From assembly GCA_036260945.1 (NCBI GenBank), contig DATALT010000002.1:372001-436000 (forward strand): a stretch of 64,000 bases of DNA, in the 5' to 3' direction. The position numbers and the translations under genes are program-made. The notes beneath the pieces are model-generated. The model was not told where the DNA came from, made no database searches, and was given only the letters and a program-made list of their open reading frames with translations. This DNA comes from Candidatus Babeliales bacterium (GTDB lineage: Bacteria > Babelota > Babeliae > Babelales > JACPOV01). This document shows, one piece after another, positions 16,226 through 25,962 of the stretch. Position 1 is the first letter of the stretch. Every line of letters begins with the position of its first letter.

Positions 16226-19200
16226 ATGGCCAATCAAAGAACTGTTGTAATTTTGCTGAGTTTATTACTCAGCTCGATTCTTGTTGAAAATGTTTTTTCA
16301 ATGGAAGGTGTTGAATCAACACTTGTGCGCGAAGCGGCTGAAGAAGCTGGCGTTGTTGGCGCAGAATCTATAGGTAAAGCCGAAGCTGAGGCATTAACGC
16401 GAGAGGTTGCAGACTCAATGGGAGTTAGCGTTGAGGATATAAAGAATCTTCCGGAAGATGCAAAGCAAGCATTTAAGGATGAGCTCAAAGCTGCGCTTAA
16501 AAATGGCGATGTCACAAGCATTGAAAACGGTAAGTTCGTAACGGAGAGTCCTCAATCGTTCAAAACGTTCCTATCAAAAGCGAAAGGAGACTTTGCTACG
16601 CAAGTTGAAAAAATTGCTCAAGATAAAGGTTTGCCTTCGTTAAGTAAGGCAACGCTCGAAAAATTTGGAGTTGGGGCAGATATTTTTGAAAAATTTCCCA
16701 TAAAAGCTCCTAAACTCGAAATTCCGAATGTAGAAATCGAAGCAGAGCCGCTTTCGCCTCAAGAAAAAGGAATACAAGAGGCTCAAGATGCGCTTGCTAG
16801 CGCCAGAGAAGATGCTAATTATATTGAACAAACTGGCCAAACCGATTTAGAAAAACCTACTCAAGAAAAAGTTGTACAAACTGAGAAAAATCTGGATGCA
16901 AAGTTTCAGGAAAATATAGACGCTAAAACTAAAATTGTGAACGAAGAGCAAGCAAAACTTTCTGAAGCGCAACAACAAGTTTCAGTAGACGAAAATGGTG
17001 GCGATTCGCAAAAAGCTTTGGAATCGAAAGATAAGCTCCAAGAACAAGAAATACAAACTGAAGAAGCGCAAAAAGAACAAACAATTTCTGAGCGCCAAAG
17101 TTCAAAATCAAAATATGATCGAGCGAATAAAAATTATAAAGACGCTCAAGCGAAAACAAAAGCTGCAAAAGAAGAATTAGCCGAAGCAAAAAAGAATGGT
17201 TGGTCAAAAGAAGTAGTTGATAGCAAAGAAGCTGCGTTAAAAAATGCGCAAGAGAGTGAGCGCACTTCCTACGAAGATTATGATGCAGCAAAAAAAGAGT
17301 GGATAGAAAAATCTGGAAATTTTGAAGCACTTGATTTAAAAGCAATTGAAAAAGCAAAAGCCATAATAAAAGAACATGTCATTACAAGTATTATTTCCGG
17401 CTTTGCGTTTGCTATACCCAATTTTGTTATCGGGCCAATAACTGAAGCAATGAATCGCAAAGCGCAGTTAGATCAGCTTCGACAGCCGCAGTCATTCGGA
17501 ACTATTTGGATGCAAGTACCGATAGCGTTCATTAATGACGGAGCTCCGCTTTCATCATTTATGCTGTATGTAGGGATTAATGCGCAAAGTGGTTCAGAAG
17601 TTTCAAAGCGAAATGATGATGCTGATACCGATAGTTTTCTGCAAAATGCAAATTATTATGTATCAATTTCCGATTATGGTGAACTTGGGCCCAATAATTT
17701 GCCCATTGCGATAACCGATCCAAGTTTTCCATTTCGTATGTTGCATCTTAACTCTGGTTATCATTTTATCAATGCGGGATTGCCAGCCGACCCTGAAAAT
17801 CCTGCAGTTCCTTTATTGAAAATAGATCCTAAAGGTAAAGCAAAATTTCCTGTGCAGGAATATCTAGATCAATTAGGTGGCAGTGCGCGCCAAGGAATTG
17901 CAGGTGCTGTTTATGAGGAAAGTCGTGAACAGGCCACAGGCTATAAAGGTGACGTTGTAGTAGCAGATCTTTTTGAGCAAACGAGTAATAAAAATAGTGC
18001 ATTTACCCTCAGAGAGGGTGAAGGGTACGGAAAGCTTTTAGAATCTACGATCAACGTTTTGCAAAATAGTTATGCGTTCGGTCCGTTCAATCTTACCGGT
18101 TTTTCTGCGTTGAGCGATGATCAGATCAAACAGCTTTCAAGCGGACAGGTAGCAAAAGCAATTCCTAATTATCCGTATGTTTCTTATTCAGTTCCGCCAA
18201 CGGGCTTTGTTTACCAAACGAAAGACACGCCAGATATTCAAGCGATTGTTAAGCAATTAGGATCCGATAGTAAGCAAGGCGCTTTATTGCGTGATTATGT
18301 TGTGCTTATTGATCCTAAAGCGCCAACGGTTTTGCAACCGCTCTTAGCTCCGAGCCCTATCGGCTCGCCTTACGGAACTCCTTCTTTACAACTTACGCCG
18401 AACGCGAGCGATTTAAGGATGGTAAGTTTGATTTCTGGAAACGTTTATACGTACGATGGCAATTCTTCAAAAGTGGATGCTAATTTAGCTCAGGCCGAAT
18501 TTCCTATTGATGAAAATATTAGAGTGCAAGCAGCTGCAATGAAATCTGTTTATGATGCACAATGGAAAGATGTTTCTGAGCAACTGAAATATGGCCCATT
18601 TAAAATTGGCACGGTGCAATTGTCGATTGATAAGCAGTTGGCAGATGCCGGAGTATTTGTCTATAAAGTCGATTCTCCGTTAATTGAAAATGGTACGACA
18701 GATTATGTTGTTCCGCTTATTATTGATGAAAATAAAAACTTAGTTGTTGGGCAGCTGCCAGATGATAATGTGAAATTTTTTGTCAGCGTTATTACTTCAC
18801 GCTTTTATGATAAAATGCTGAACCCGGCGCCAGAGCGAAGCCCGTTCTTCGTATATAAATCACCCACGGGAAGTTTTCGCTTGGTAGCAAGCTCTAAAGA
18901 GAATTCACAATATGGAGATGTTGTTTTTAAAGGCGATAAAACTGCGCTTTATACGCTCTTTATGAATCCTGAAATAAATCCTACAAAACCTACACCCGAT
19001 CAACAAAAAGCTTTGGCTAATGCGGGCGCAAAAACTGCTGACGGAAAATCGACAGTGGCGGCACAACTATTGCCGCTTCCCGCACAATGGGCGCTTTCAG
19101 ATCAGGGATTAGTTGTTGATCCAGCAGATCCTAAAGTATATCTTGGTGCGTTCATTAATCAGAAAGCGCCGCAGTTCCGCTCACAATTGGATGGCATTTT

Positions 19201-22200
19201 CACAGCATGGAAAAATAGCATGCTGAAAGATCCATCGCTTTTAAAAATTGAGCTCGGGCCTTATCGCTTTACAACCGATCAAGTTCAGAATATTGAATTG
19301 TATGCAACGAGTATTGATGACTTGAAAAATGGTAGTTATGTATATACAACCGATCGTTGGCCGGCAGAATTTTTTGTTTTATCTGATGATAAAGATGGTA
19401 CCTCAAATCTTGGGCAAGAATATAATTTGGCAGCGCCGCAGCGCTATGCAGTTAGTTTATCAAATGGGCAAGTGCATGATGCGCAACAATCTGGCCAAGT
19501 AATCGGTACCATTTCCGACCTTGATCAGCTTTTAGATCGTGCACAGCGTTCAAAAAAATATTTGCCGAATTTATTAAAAAATATTCAGGCAACGCAAGGC
19601 GCTTATCTTCAAACGGTCGCTGAACAGCAATTTAATGAAAATACGATGTTTGGCAGATTTAGATTTTTCATTTCACAAGATGATTTGAAAAATGGAGCCT
19701 ATATTTATGGCGATGCAACTGATATTAGCGATCCGCTTAGATTGCAACCACAAGAACTTCAAAGCCGCATCAAAAACTATTTTGTCACGATAGAAGGGCC
19801 AATCGATGACGAGAACCAGTGGGTTTATGGAAATAAATTAAATGAAAATACAAAGCTTGTTATCAGTCTTGTTTCAGGTGCGCTTTATGATCGCGGAGGA
19901 TCATATCAAGGGAACTTGCAAAGATTTGATCCGTCGCTTGATACGGCGCAAGGTTTTTTAGAGAAAATAGTTTCCTATCTCGAAAAAACATGGGGCAGTA
20001 ATAATCCTAGCATTACGCGATTAAAGGATCGCGTTAATGCGCTTACGCAGGCATGGTTCACCCAATTAGAACAAGAAAGAAAACAAATTGCGCAAGAGCG
20101 AGAAGCTGAAGAGAAAATTTATGCGTCGCTTTCTGCAAATACGATTGCGAATATAAAAAGTGCGCAATATATTCAAGATCTTTTAGAAATGCCAATACCC
20201 CGTTATCTAAAATTGCTTGGCGATGGAAAATATTATTTTGAATCTCCTGATGCACAAGCGGGGCAAGCACCAACGCCAAAAGTGTTTATTGATTACAATG
20301 TTGGTGAGCCGGGCAAAGATAACGGTATCGGCATGAGTTACGATAGTAATGGTGCTGTAATAGGTCGCTTTACCGGTTGGCTTCTAGAAAATCTCCGCGC
20401 GTATGCGGGAATTGTTGTTGATGCCACTGGTAAACAGAGCCTTGATATTGCAACCGATCATCCTTCGATTCCAACCGATTCTATGATCAAGCTCGAAGCG
20501 GGCGGAATGGAAAAGTTGCTTGGCCAGCAGCGAATAAATCTAGGCAATGCTCAGCAAAGATTTGCAAAAAACCCTAAAGACAAAGCAGCTGTCCAAGCTC
20601 TGAACGATGCGCTATATAATTATAATAAGATTCAGGTTGCCAATGAAAGTGCGCAAGCGGTAAAAGCAGCTAATTTGCCGACATCTGCCTCACTGAAATA
20701 CGATTTTTATTATAATCCTGAAATAGCTACCTATTTTGTAAAAATAAGTTCTGCAGGTAAAGAATATTATTATGATCTTGTTGGTGGTTACGGGTACTAT
20801 ATCGATGGCAAACCGCGATTGAGAGAAAATCAAGTTTTCGTTAAAAAAGGCTCAACTAAAAATGAACTTCTCCTTGCGGGGCAAGATGGCGTCGGGCTTT
20901 TTGTAGCATCTTATCTAGACACTGATGGTAACTATCACTTGTGGTCGACAGCGGCCAACCCCGCACGTTCGAAGGACGGTAAATCGTATAGCTACACGTT
21001 GGGAAGCGATGATGGGCGCACCGCACTGATTCTTCAATCGCTAAATAATGATGGAAGTGTAAAGCAATATTCTGTTTGGCCGGTGGGAGATAATCAGCAG
21101 GCCAGCTTCTTGGCCGATTACAATCCTGGCCCGCTTTTTTCTACCATTTTGCGCTATGCGCGAACGAATGGGGCGTATGTTAAAGCTGATGCTCCGCGCG
21201 CTCCTGTTATGGTTCTTTGGAATGGGCAGGCCGATCTCAATTTCCAGTATCTTCTTTATAATCATAACCTGATTGAATTGAAACCTGCGGGCAACGGTTT
21301 ATTCACTGGTTCATATAAAAAAGAGGACGGAACTCCTGGTAGCATTACGCTTAAAAAGCAGGAGAAAAGCTATTCTCCTCTCGTGCAATCTCATTGGGTT
21401 ACTATAACTGATGGCGGGATTTCATACGACTTTGTTTTCGATACGATGGTACTTGATCCAAACGAACCAACCAAATGCGAAGTGAACGCTCTGGAAAAAT
21501 TGAAATTAAGCTATTGGAAGCAATGCGCTTGGGGGCTTAATGTCGTGACCGATAGTCGCGGGCAAACAAGATTGGTTCACAAATTGCCATCGACCGATTC
21601 GCTCCAAACAGTTGATCAAACGATGGTTCATGGAATTCCGGCCAATTCTGATGCGAGCAAAATTCTTTCCGATTCGCTCAGCAGGGTTTCTTATGATGCT
21701 GCTAGCGATCGATTCGTTTATCAGCTGAGCCCGACCGACAAGGGTTTTGCCTATTATCAGGATAAGCTGAATAACTGGTACGTTGATCTGGCAAATGGCG
21801 TCGTGTTTGACCCAACAATGGCGACCGCCGGTGGGGTTTATCCGGTAGGGGCACTGCTTGCGAGCCAACTTGATACGCTGCTTGCTCGCATTAATCTTTC
21901 GGTCACCTTAGTGGAAGATCCTAATGGAAAACCGGGATACGATAGATTCGGCAATCCTATAACGAGAAATAATAAGCCGGTTAAGCTAAAACCGGGTCTT
22001 GTTTATCGCATGCCAGCAAACAAAGGTAATCTTCCTGCGCCGCGTCCAACGCCAATAAAGAGACCGGCGCCGGCAAAGAGAAGCGCAGCATTTCAAAGAA
22101 TTGCCCCAGTCGAAAGGGCTTCGGCACGACAATTGATTTCGCCTGCACCAAAACAAACATCCGTCACTCGACGAGTGCCGAATAATGTGCGTCGGACAAG

Positions 22201-22204
22201 ATAA
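16226..22204 (+). CDS. Giant exported repeat protein (1992 residues)
   Basis: The start follows GGAG and a signal peptide runs to about residue 26 (ENVFS). Residues 180-370 are Glu/Lys/Ala/Gln-rich coiled coil. A hydrophobic segment follows near 385-405 (ITSIISGFAFAIPNFVIGP). The rest is a series of degenerate modules with two recurring landmarks: an F/Y-G-P-F/Y strand (near residues 618, 789, 1010 and 1141) and a VSL.sG.vYD strand (for example LISGNVYTYDG, VISLVSGALYD, VDLANGVVFD). NGSYVYTTD and NGAYIYGDA mark the same position in neighbouring modules. The last 60 residues are a Pro/Arg/Lys-rich tail. No enzyme domain was recognised. It may be a surface or host-contact structural protein. 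Composition and length match no family I can name. Confidence 0.85.
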   Translation: MANQRTVVILLSLLLSSILVENVFSMEGVESTLVREAAEEAGVVGAESIGKAEAEALTREVADSMGVSVEDIKNLPEDAKQAFKDELKAALKNGDVTSIENGKFVTESPQSFKTFLSKAKGDFATQVEKIAQDKGLPSLSKATLEKFGVGADIFEKFPIKAPKLEIPNVEIEAEPLSPQEKGIQEAQDALASAREDANYIEQTGQTDLEKPTQEKVVQTEKNLDAKFQENIDAKTKIVNEEQAKLSEAQQQVSVDENGGDSQKALESKDKLQEQEIQTEEAQKEQTISERQSSKSKYDRANKNYKDAQAKTKAAKEELAEAKKNGWSKEVVDSKEAALKNAQESERTSYEDYDAAKKEWIEKSGNFEALDLKAIEKAKAIIKEHVITSIISGFAFAIPNFVIGPITEAMNRKAQLDQLRQPQSFGTIWMQVPIAFINDGAPLSSFMLYVGINAQSGSEVSKRNDDADTDSFLQNANYYVSISDYGELGPNNLPIAITDPSFPFRMLHLNSGYHFINAGLPADPENPAVPLLKIDPKGKAKFPVQEYLDQLGGSARQGIAGAVYEESREQATGYKGDVVVADLFEQTSNKNSAFTLREGEGYGKLLESTINVLQNSYAFGPFNLTGFSALSDDQIKQLSSGQVAKAIPNYPYVSYSVPPTGFVYQTKDTPDIQAIVKQLGSDSKQGALLRDYVVLIDPKAPTVLQPLLAPSPIGSPYGTPSLQLTPNASDLRMVSLISGNVYTYDGNSSKVDANLAQAEFPIDENIRVQAAAMKSVYDAQWKDVSEQLKYGPFKIGTVQLSIDKQLADAGVFVYKVDSPLIENGTTDYVVPLIIDENKNLVVGQLPDDNVKFFVSVITSRFYDKMLNPAPERSPFFVYKSPTGSFRLVASSKENSQYGDVVFKGDKTALYTLFMNPEINPTKPTPDQQKALANAGAKTADGKSTVAAQLLPLPAQWALSDQGLVVDPADPKVYLGAFINQKAPQFRSQLDGIFTAWKNSMLKDPSLLKIELGPYRFTTDQVQNIELYATSIDDLKNGSYVYTTDRWPAEFFVLSDDKDGTSNLGQEYNLAAPQRYAVSLSNGQVHDAQQSGQVIGTISDLDQLLDRAQRSKKYLPNLLKNIQATQGAYLQTVAEQQFNENTMFGRFRFFISQDDLKNGAYIYGDATDISDPLRLQPQELQSRIKNYFVTIEGPIDDENQWVYGNKLNENTKLVISLVSGALYDRGGSYQGNLQRFDPSLDTAQGFLEKIVSYLEKTWGSNNPSITRLKDRVNALTQAWFTQLEQERKQIAQEREAEEKIYASLSANTIANIKSAQYIQDLLEMPIPRYLKLLGDGKYYFESPDAQAGQAPTPKVFIDYNVGEPGKDNGIGMSYDSNGAVIGRFTGWLLENLRAYAGIVVDATGKQSLDIATDHPSIPTDSMIKLEAGGMEKLLGQQRINLGNAQQRFAKNPKDKAAVQALNDALYNYNKIQVANESAQAVKAANLPTSASLKYDFYYNPEIATYFVKISSAGKEYYYDLVGGYGYYIDGKPRLRENQVFVKKGSTKNELLLAGQDGVGLFVASYLDTDGNYHLWSTAANPARSKDGKSYSYTLGSDDGRTALILQSLNNDGSVKQYSVWPVGDNQQASFLADYNPGPLFSTILRYARTNGAYVKADAPRAPVMVLWNGQADLNFQYLLYNHNLIELKPAGNGLFTGSYKKEDGTPGSITLKKQEKSYSPLVQSHWVTITDGGISYDFVFDTMVLDPNEPTKCEVNALEKLKLSYWKQCAWGLNVVTDSRGQTRLVHKLPSTDSLQTVDQTMVHGIPANSDASKILSDSLSRVSYDAASDRFVYQLSPTDKGFAYYQDKLNNWYVDLANGVVFDPTMATAGGVYPVGALLASQLDTLLARINLSVTLVEDPNGKPGYDRFGNPITRNNKPVKLKPGLVYRMPANKGNLPAPRPTPIKRPAPAKRSAAFQRIAPVERASARQLISPAPKQTSVTRRVPNNVRRTR

Positions 22205-22229
22205 CAGTAGGATTGAGATCTGATTATCA

Positions 22230-22257
22230 AAAGAGCCGAGTGGAAACTCGGCTCTTT
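22230..22257 (+). terminator. Terminator hairpin after the giant gene
   Basis: AAAGAGCCGAG (22230-22240) is perfectly complementary to CTCGGCTCTTT (22247-22257) with a 6-base loop. The T tract is short, so termination may be partial. Confidence 0.75.
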
Positions 22258-22358
22258 GCATGTTATACTCTCTAACTAGAATAAAAAACATGATTCTTAA
22301 TTGTTATTTTCCTATTTTTTAGGTTTTAAAAAATAAGGAATATGCGTGAGGAACGTTT

Positions 22359-23876
22359 ATGATTACATTTCGTTTTAATGAAAATTTGGTGGCAGATACC
22401 AAGGCACAAGGAATTGCATTCTTTATGCCAGCGGGCCAATCGTTTTCTAGTGAATTACAAGAAACGGCAAATCGCTACTTTCCAGCAATGGAAGAGTATT
22501 TGAAACAAATCGATTTTGCGGGCCAAAAAAGCAAAATCGCTACCGCTTCGATTTCGGTAGATGGTCATCCTAAAACAATTTTTTGTGTTGGTTTAGGAAA
22601 AATAAATAAAAAAAATCATGTCGATATAGAAGTTTTGCGTCGTGCAACGGCGTCTCTTATTCGTGCGATGCAAGCGCGAAAAACTGTGTCATGCGCAATT
22701 GAATTACCATCATCAAAGTTATTTGGGATTTCAGATTTTGATTTAGCGAAGAATCTTATCATAAGTTCAACGATGGCATCGTATCGTTTTGATGAGTTTT
22801 TTTCTGATGAAAAATCACGCGTCAACAAGAATCTGACCATTGATTGGTCGATTTCAAAAGATGCAAAAAAAGATGAACTTGAGCGTGGTTATAAAGAGGG
22901 AGCAATTATTGGAGCGGCCGTGAATAATACGCGTCATTGGGTTGATATGCCGCCTTCGCAATTAACGCCAACAGTGCTCGTGAGCCATGCGCAAGATGTT
23001 GCAAAAGATCATAATTTAAAGTTGACCGTTTTTGGTGAGCCTGAAATTAGAAAAATGGGAATGGGCGGATTAGAAGCTGTTTCTATAGGTTCTGAGCAAG
23101 ATTGCAAATTAGCGATTCTTGAATACAAAACCACTAAAAAAGATGCTCCAACAATTGCATTCGTCGGAAAAGGAATCACGTTCGATTCTGGCGGCTTAAG
23201 CATTAAGCCAGCGCAAAGCATGGAAACAATGAAAGATGATATGGCTGGTGCGGCGGCAGTTATTGGCGCAATGAGCGTTATCGCGCAACTCAAGCCTGAA
23301 ATAAATATTATCGGTTTGGTGCCCACATCTGAAAACTTGCCAAGCGGAACCGCGACAAAACCTGGAGATATTATTCGTTTTTATAACGGAAAAACGGCAG
23401 AAGTAAAAAATACTGATGCAGAAGGCCGTTTGATTTTAGCAGATGCGCTTTCTTATGCAGTCAAACATTATAAACCTGATGCGATGATCGATATTGCGAC
23501 ATTAACCGGTGCGTGCGCTTACGCTCTTGGCCCGTTCTTTACTGGCCTCATGAGCCAACATGATGAACTCGCAGAAAAAATTGAAAAAGCTGCTCAAACG
23601 ACGGGCGATCGTGTATGGCGTTTGCCTATGGATGACGATTTCAAACCGGCAGTCGCATGCGACGTTGCAGATTTATGCAATAGCGGAAGTGCAAAATATC
23701 GTGCAGGCGCAATTACCGCTGCGTTTTTCTTGCAATCGTTCGTTGACGATATTCCTTGGGCACACCTTGATATTGCGGGTAGCGCATTTGCAGTTCCTGA
23801 TATTGCTTATTTTGATAAAGGCGCGACTGGAGCTGGATTGCGTTTGCTTGTTGAGCTCGCGATGAACTGGAACTAA
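22359..23876 (+). CDS. pepA: Leucyl aminopeptidase (M17 family)
   Basis: 505 residues, the normal length for cytosol aminopeptidase. It removes N-terminal residues from peptides using two metal ions. The catalytic half carries GKGITFDSGGLSIKP with the metal-binding Asp and Lys, the DDMAGAAAV metal-site segment, and the family signature NTDAEGRLILADAL with its Asp/Glu ligands and Arg. The N-terminal half is the usual diverged macro-like domain. No signal peptide is present, in contrast to the neighbours. It probably supports amino-acid supply from host or recycled peptides. Two small membrane-protein genes follow at 21-base spacings. Confidence 0.95.
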   Translation: MITFRFNENLVADTKAQGIAFFMPAGQSFSSELQETANRYFPAMEEYLKQIDFAGQKSKIATASISVDGHPKTIFCVGLGKINKKNHVDIEVLRRATASLIRAMQARKTVSCAIELPSSKLFGISDFDLAKNLIISSTMASYRFDEFFSDEKSRVNKNLTIDWSISKDAKKDELERGYKEGAIIGAAVNNTRHWVDMPPSQLTPTVLVSHAQDVAKDHNLKLTVFGEPEIRKMGMGGLEAVSIGSEQDCKLAILEYKTTKKDAPTIAFVGKGITFDSGGLSIKPAQSMETMKDDMAGAAAVIGAMSVIAQLKPEINIIGLVPTSENLPSGTATKPGDIIRFYNGKTAEVKNTDAEGRLILADALSYAVKHYKPDAMIDIATLTGACAYALGPFFTGLMSQHDELAEKIEKAAQTTGDRVWRLPMDDDFKPAVACDVADLCNSGSAKYRAGAITAAFFLQSFVDDIPWAHLDIAGSAFAVPDIAYFDKGATGAGLRLLVELAMNWN

Positions 23877-23897
23877 TAATAGTTAGATTGGAAAAAT

Positions 23898-24371
23898 ATG
23901 AATAAATTTATTTTAATAGTTGCTGTTTTGAACATTTCATTTGTACGTGCGGTTGATGATAAATACATTCAAGATAGTGAAAAGCATGGGCGCAAGGCAA
24001 TTAATTCTTGGTTAAAAGAAAAAAATAACAGTAAGCAGCTTCCAAAGGTTCCTGCAGAAAAACCTTTAGTGCAAAAACCACTCCAAGAAATTGAAAAATC
24101 AAAAACGCGGCCGATGCCAATCGTTCTTCAAAAAGAAGAAAAGCCTGTGATAGCACCGCAAGAAAAAGCAGAAATAAAAAACGATGGGCTTGTTGGTGCA
24201 CAACAAGATGTAAAAAAAATTGAACAACATGAACAATCAAGAATTGAAAAAATTAAAGCTGCAATTGTTAATAACCCAAAAAGAACTACCGCGGCAGTTC
24301 TGGCGGCGCTAGGTTTTTTTTGGTTGTTTTGGAATGCAGATTCGTCTGGCAGTGATTCTTCAAACGTATAA
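23898..24371 (+). CDS. Small exported Lys/Glu/Pro-rich protein with C-terminal membrane helix
   Basis: 157 residues, with a signal peptide (FILIVAVLNISFVRA), a long charged Pro/Lys/Glu-rich middle without predicted fold, and a hydrophobic helix near residues 131-148 (TAAVLAALGFFWLFW) followed by a Ser/Asp tail. Function is unknown. The segment before its C-terminal helix (VNNPKRTTAAV) resembles that in the next gene (AKKHPWCTMAV), suggesting related membrane modules. It lies 21 bases after pepA and 20 before the next gene. Confidence 0.72.
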   Translation: MNKFILIVAVLNISFVRAVDDKYIQDSEKHGRKAINSWLKEKNNSKQLPKVPAEKPLVQKPLQEIEKSKTRPMPIVLQKEEKPVIAPQEKAEIKNDGLVGAQQDVKKIEQHEQSRIEKIKAAIVNNPKRTTAAVLAALGFFWLFWNADSSGSDSSNV

Positions 24372-24391
24372 TTTTATAACTAAAGGAAAAA

Positions 24392-25084
24392 ATGCTCATG
24401 AAACATCATGGAGTATGGACAAAAAAAGCGAGTGTAGTGAGCATCGTATTACTTTCTTTAGCAACATTGAGCGCAAGCGCTATGGATCAAGCCGCGGAAA
24501 TTACTGTGGCTGAGCTTGCTGAGCGCGGGACTCTCCCAGCGCGCTATGATATCGATACTATTTTCGGCGCAATTAGAAAGAGCACCAAAAGTATTACCGA
24601 GAGCGATATGGTTAAACGTGCCCAGGAGTTCATAAAGCCTGTTAGTGCGCAGTCGGAAACTACACCAAAAGTAGTAATTGACTCAACTCCTGAAATTCAG
24701 CTACAAGGAAAGACGACCTTGGCAAGCGACGAATCTCGCTGGAAACTTCCTAAGTTTGATACCATATCTTTCGCGCCGCTTCTTGAAAATCAGGCGGTAC
24801 TTTATGGAATTGGTGCGGTAGGAATTTTAACGGTTGGTACTATTTCTTACGTTCTTTATAAGAATGGCGTATTTACCAAAATTGCGACGATTGCCAAAAA
24901 GCACCCATGGTGCACGATGGCAGTTACCGGAACAGCAGCAATTGCGGCAGCAGCGGGGGTACTTTATTATAAGGGTGCCGACGCACAAACGGTAATGAAT
25001 TTCTTTGGCAATCTTAAAACGCATCTTATGAATGCACCGCAAACGTTTTCAGATTCGGTCAAAAAAATGGTAAAAAACATTTAA
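24392..25084 (+). CDS. Small exported protein with two C-terminal membrane helices
   Basis: 230 residues. The ATG at 24392 has AAGGA about 6 bases upstream. A signal peptide ends near ATLSASA; about 110 soluble residues follow, then two hydrophobic segments (about 131-156 YGIGAVGILTVGTISYVLY and 171-190 MAVTGTAAIAAAAGVLYY) separated by a basic loop. No known domain. It is the last gene of the pepA group and ends in a strong terminator. It could be an inner-membrane scaffold; this cannot be decided from sequence. Confidence 0.72.
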   Translation: MLMKHHGVWTKKASVVSIVLLSLATLSASAMDQAAEITVAELAERGTLPARYDIDTIFGAIRKSTKSITESDMVKRAQEFIKPVSAQSETTPKVVIDSTPEIQLQGKTTLASDESRWKLPKFDTISFAPLLENQAVLYGIGAVGILTVGTISYVLYKNGVFTKIATIAKKHPWCTMAVTGTAAIAAAAGVLYYKGADAQTVMNFFGNLKTHLMNAPQTFSDSVKKMVKNI

Positions 25085-25106
25085 AATATAATGTTTTTTA
25101 AATTTT

Positions 25107-25145
25107 AATAAGAGGCGCTCCTAAAAAGGCGCCTCTTATTTTTTT
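25107..25145. terminator. Strong rho-independent terminator
   Basis: AATAAGAGGCGC (25107-25118) is perfectly complementary to GCGCCTCTTATT (25129-25140) and followed by five further T. It closes the pepA group. Confidence 0.92.
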
Positions 25146-25296
25146 GTGTTTTTATTGTCTGATAATTAATCAATATGTTAAGAAATAAACACCGCAGGTA
25201 AAGCTTTCTTGCGATGCGAAAGCGCACGGTAGTAGAGTGAACAACGGAATGGCTTCATTACTACTCATAACAACGTTAATTTTAGAAACGAACAAT

Positions 25297-25962
25297 ATGA
25301 AAAAAATTGTAATAGTATTGAGCGGAATTATATTTATTAATGCGCAAGGATGCGAGGGTAAGATGATTAATAAAAGGAAAAACAAATTAATAACTTACCA
25401 ATCCAAGCGAAATTTTTCGCACACGCGCGAACCACTCAATTTCAAAATAAATAAAAGGAAAGATAAAAATTTAAAATTTGTGATACAAAAGCACGCTGCA
25501 TCGCATCTGCATTACGATTTTAGGTTAGAAATCGACGGAGTGCTCGTTTCATGGGCAGTTCCAAAAGGCATTCCAACAAAAAAAGAAAAACATTTAGCAA
25601 TTATGACCGAAGACCATCCCCTGGATTATGCAACATTTGAAGGAACAATCCCGCAAGGGGAATATGGTGGCGGCACGGTCATGGTGTGGGATATTGGCAC
25701 CTACAAAAATATAAAAATGAAAAACGGAAAACCGGTCCCAATCAACACAGCCTTAAAAAATGGACAAGTAGAAGTAAACCTCGACGGGAAAAAACTTCAC
25801 GGCAATTATGCACTTATCCGCTATAAGGATTCAGATAGAAACAATCAATGGCTCATGATAAAAATGCATGATGAGCCCGGCACACCCCGCTCAAAAATTA
25901 ATCAGCGCTCCGCACTAACTGGGCGAACCATGAAACAGATAACCAAGGAGGAAGCGTCATGA
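25297..25962 (+). CDS. Stand-alone LigD-type 3'-phosphoesterase (PE) domain protein
   Basis: The C-terminal ~190 residues are a complete PE domain of bacterial NHEJ ligase D, which trims 3'-phosphates and 3'-ribonucleotides at DNA ends. All signature residues are visible: VIQKHAASHLHYDFRLE (metal His/His/Asp/Arg), SWAVPKG and EDHPLDYATFEG with the second His and Tyr. It is not fused to ligase or polymerase. Start is uncertain. ATG 25297 adds a signal-peptide-like stretch (KKIVIVLSGIIFINAQG) but lacks a clear ribosome site; ATG 25363 has GAGGG at good spacing and matches where the family normally begins. The stop overlaps the next start (ATGA), so the three genes are translationally coupled. 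Confidence 0.85.
   Translation: MKKIVIVLSGIIFINAQGCEGKMINKRKNKLITYQSKRNFSHTREPLNFKINKRKDKNLKFVIQKHAASHLHYDFRLEIDGVLVSWAVPKGIPTKKEKHLAIMTEDHPLDYATFEGTIPQGEYGGGTVMVWDIGTYKNIKMKNGKPVPINTALKNGQVEVNLDGKKLHGNYALIRYKDSDRNNQWLMIKMHDEPGTPRSKINQRSALTGRTMKQITKEEAS

Noticed and set aside
16929-17357. Leu-rich antisense frame opposite the coiled coil of the giant protein
   Set aside because: Reverse complement of Lys/Glu/Gln codons produces Leu/Phe-rich frames; no start signal.
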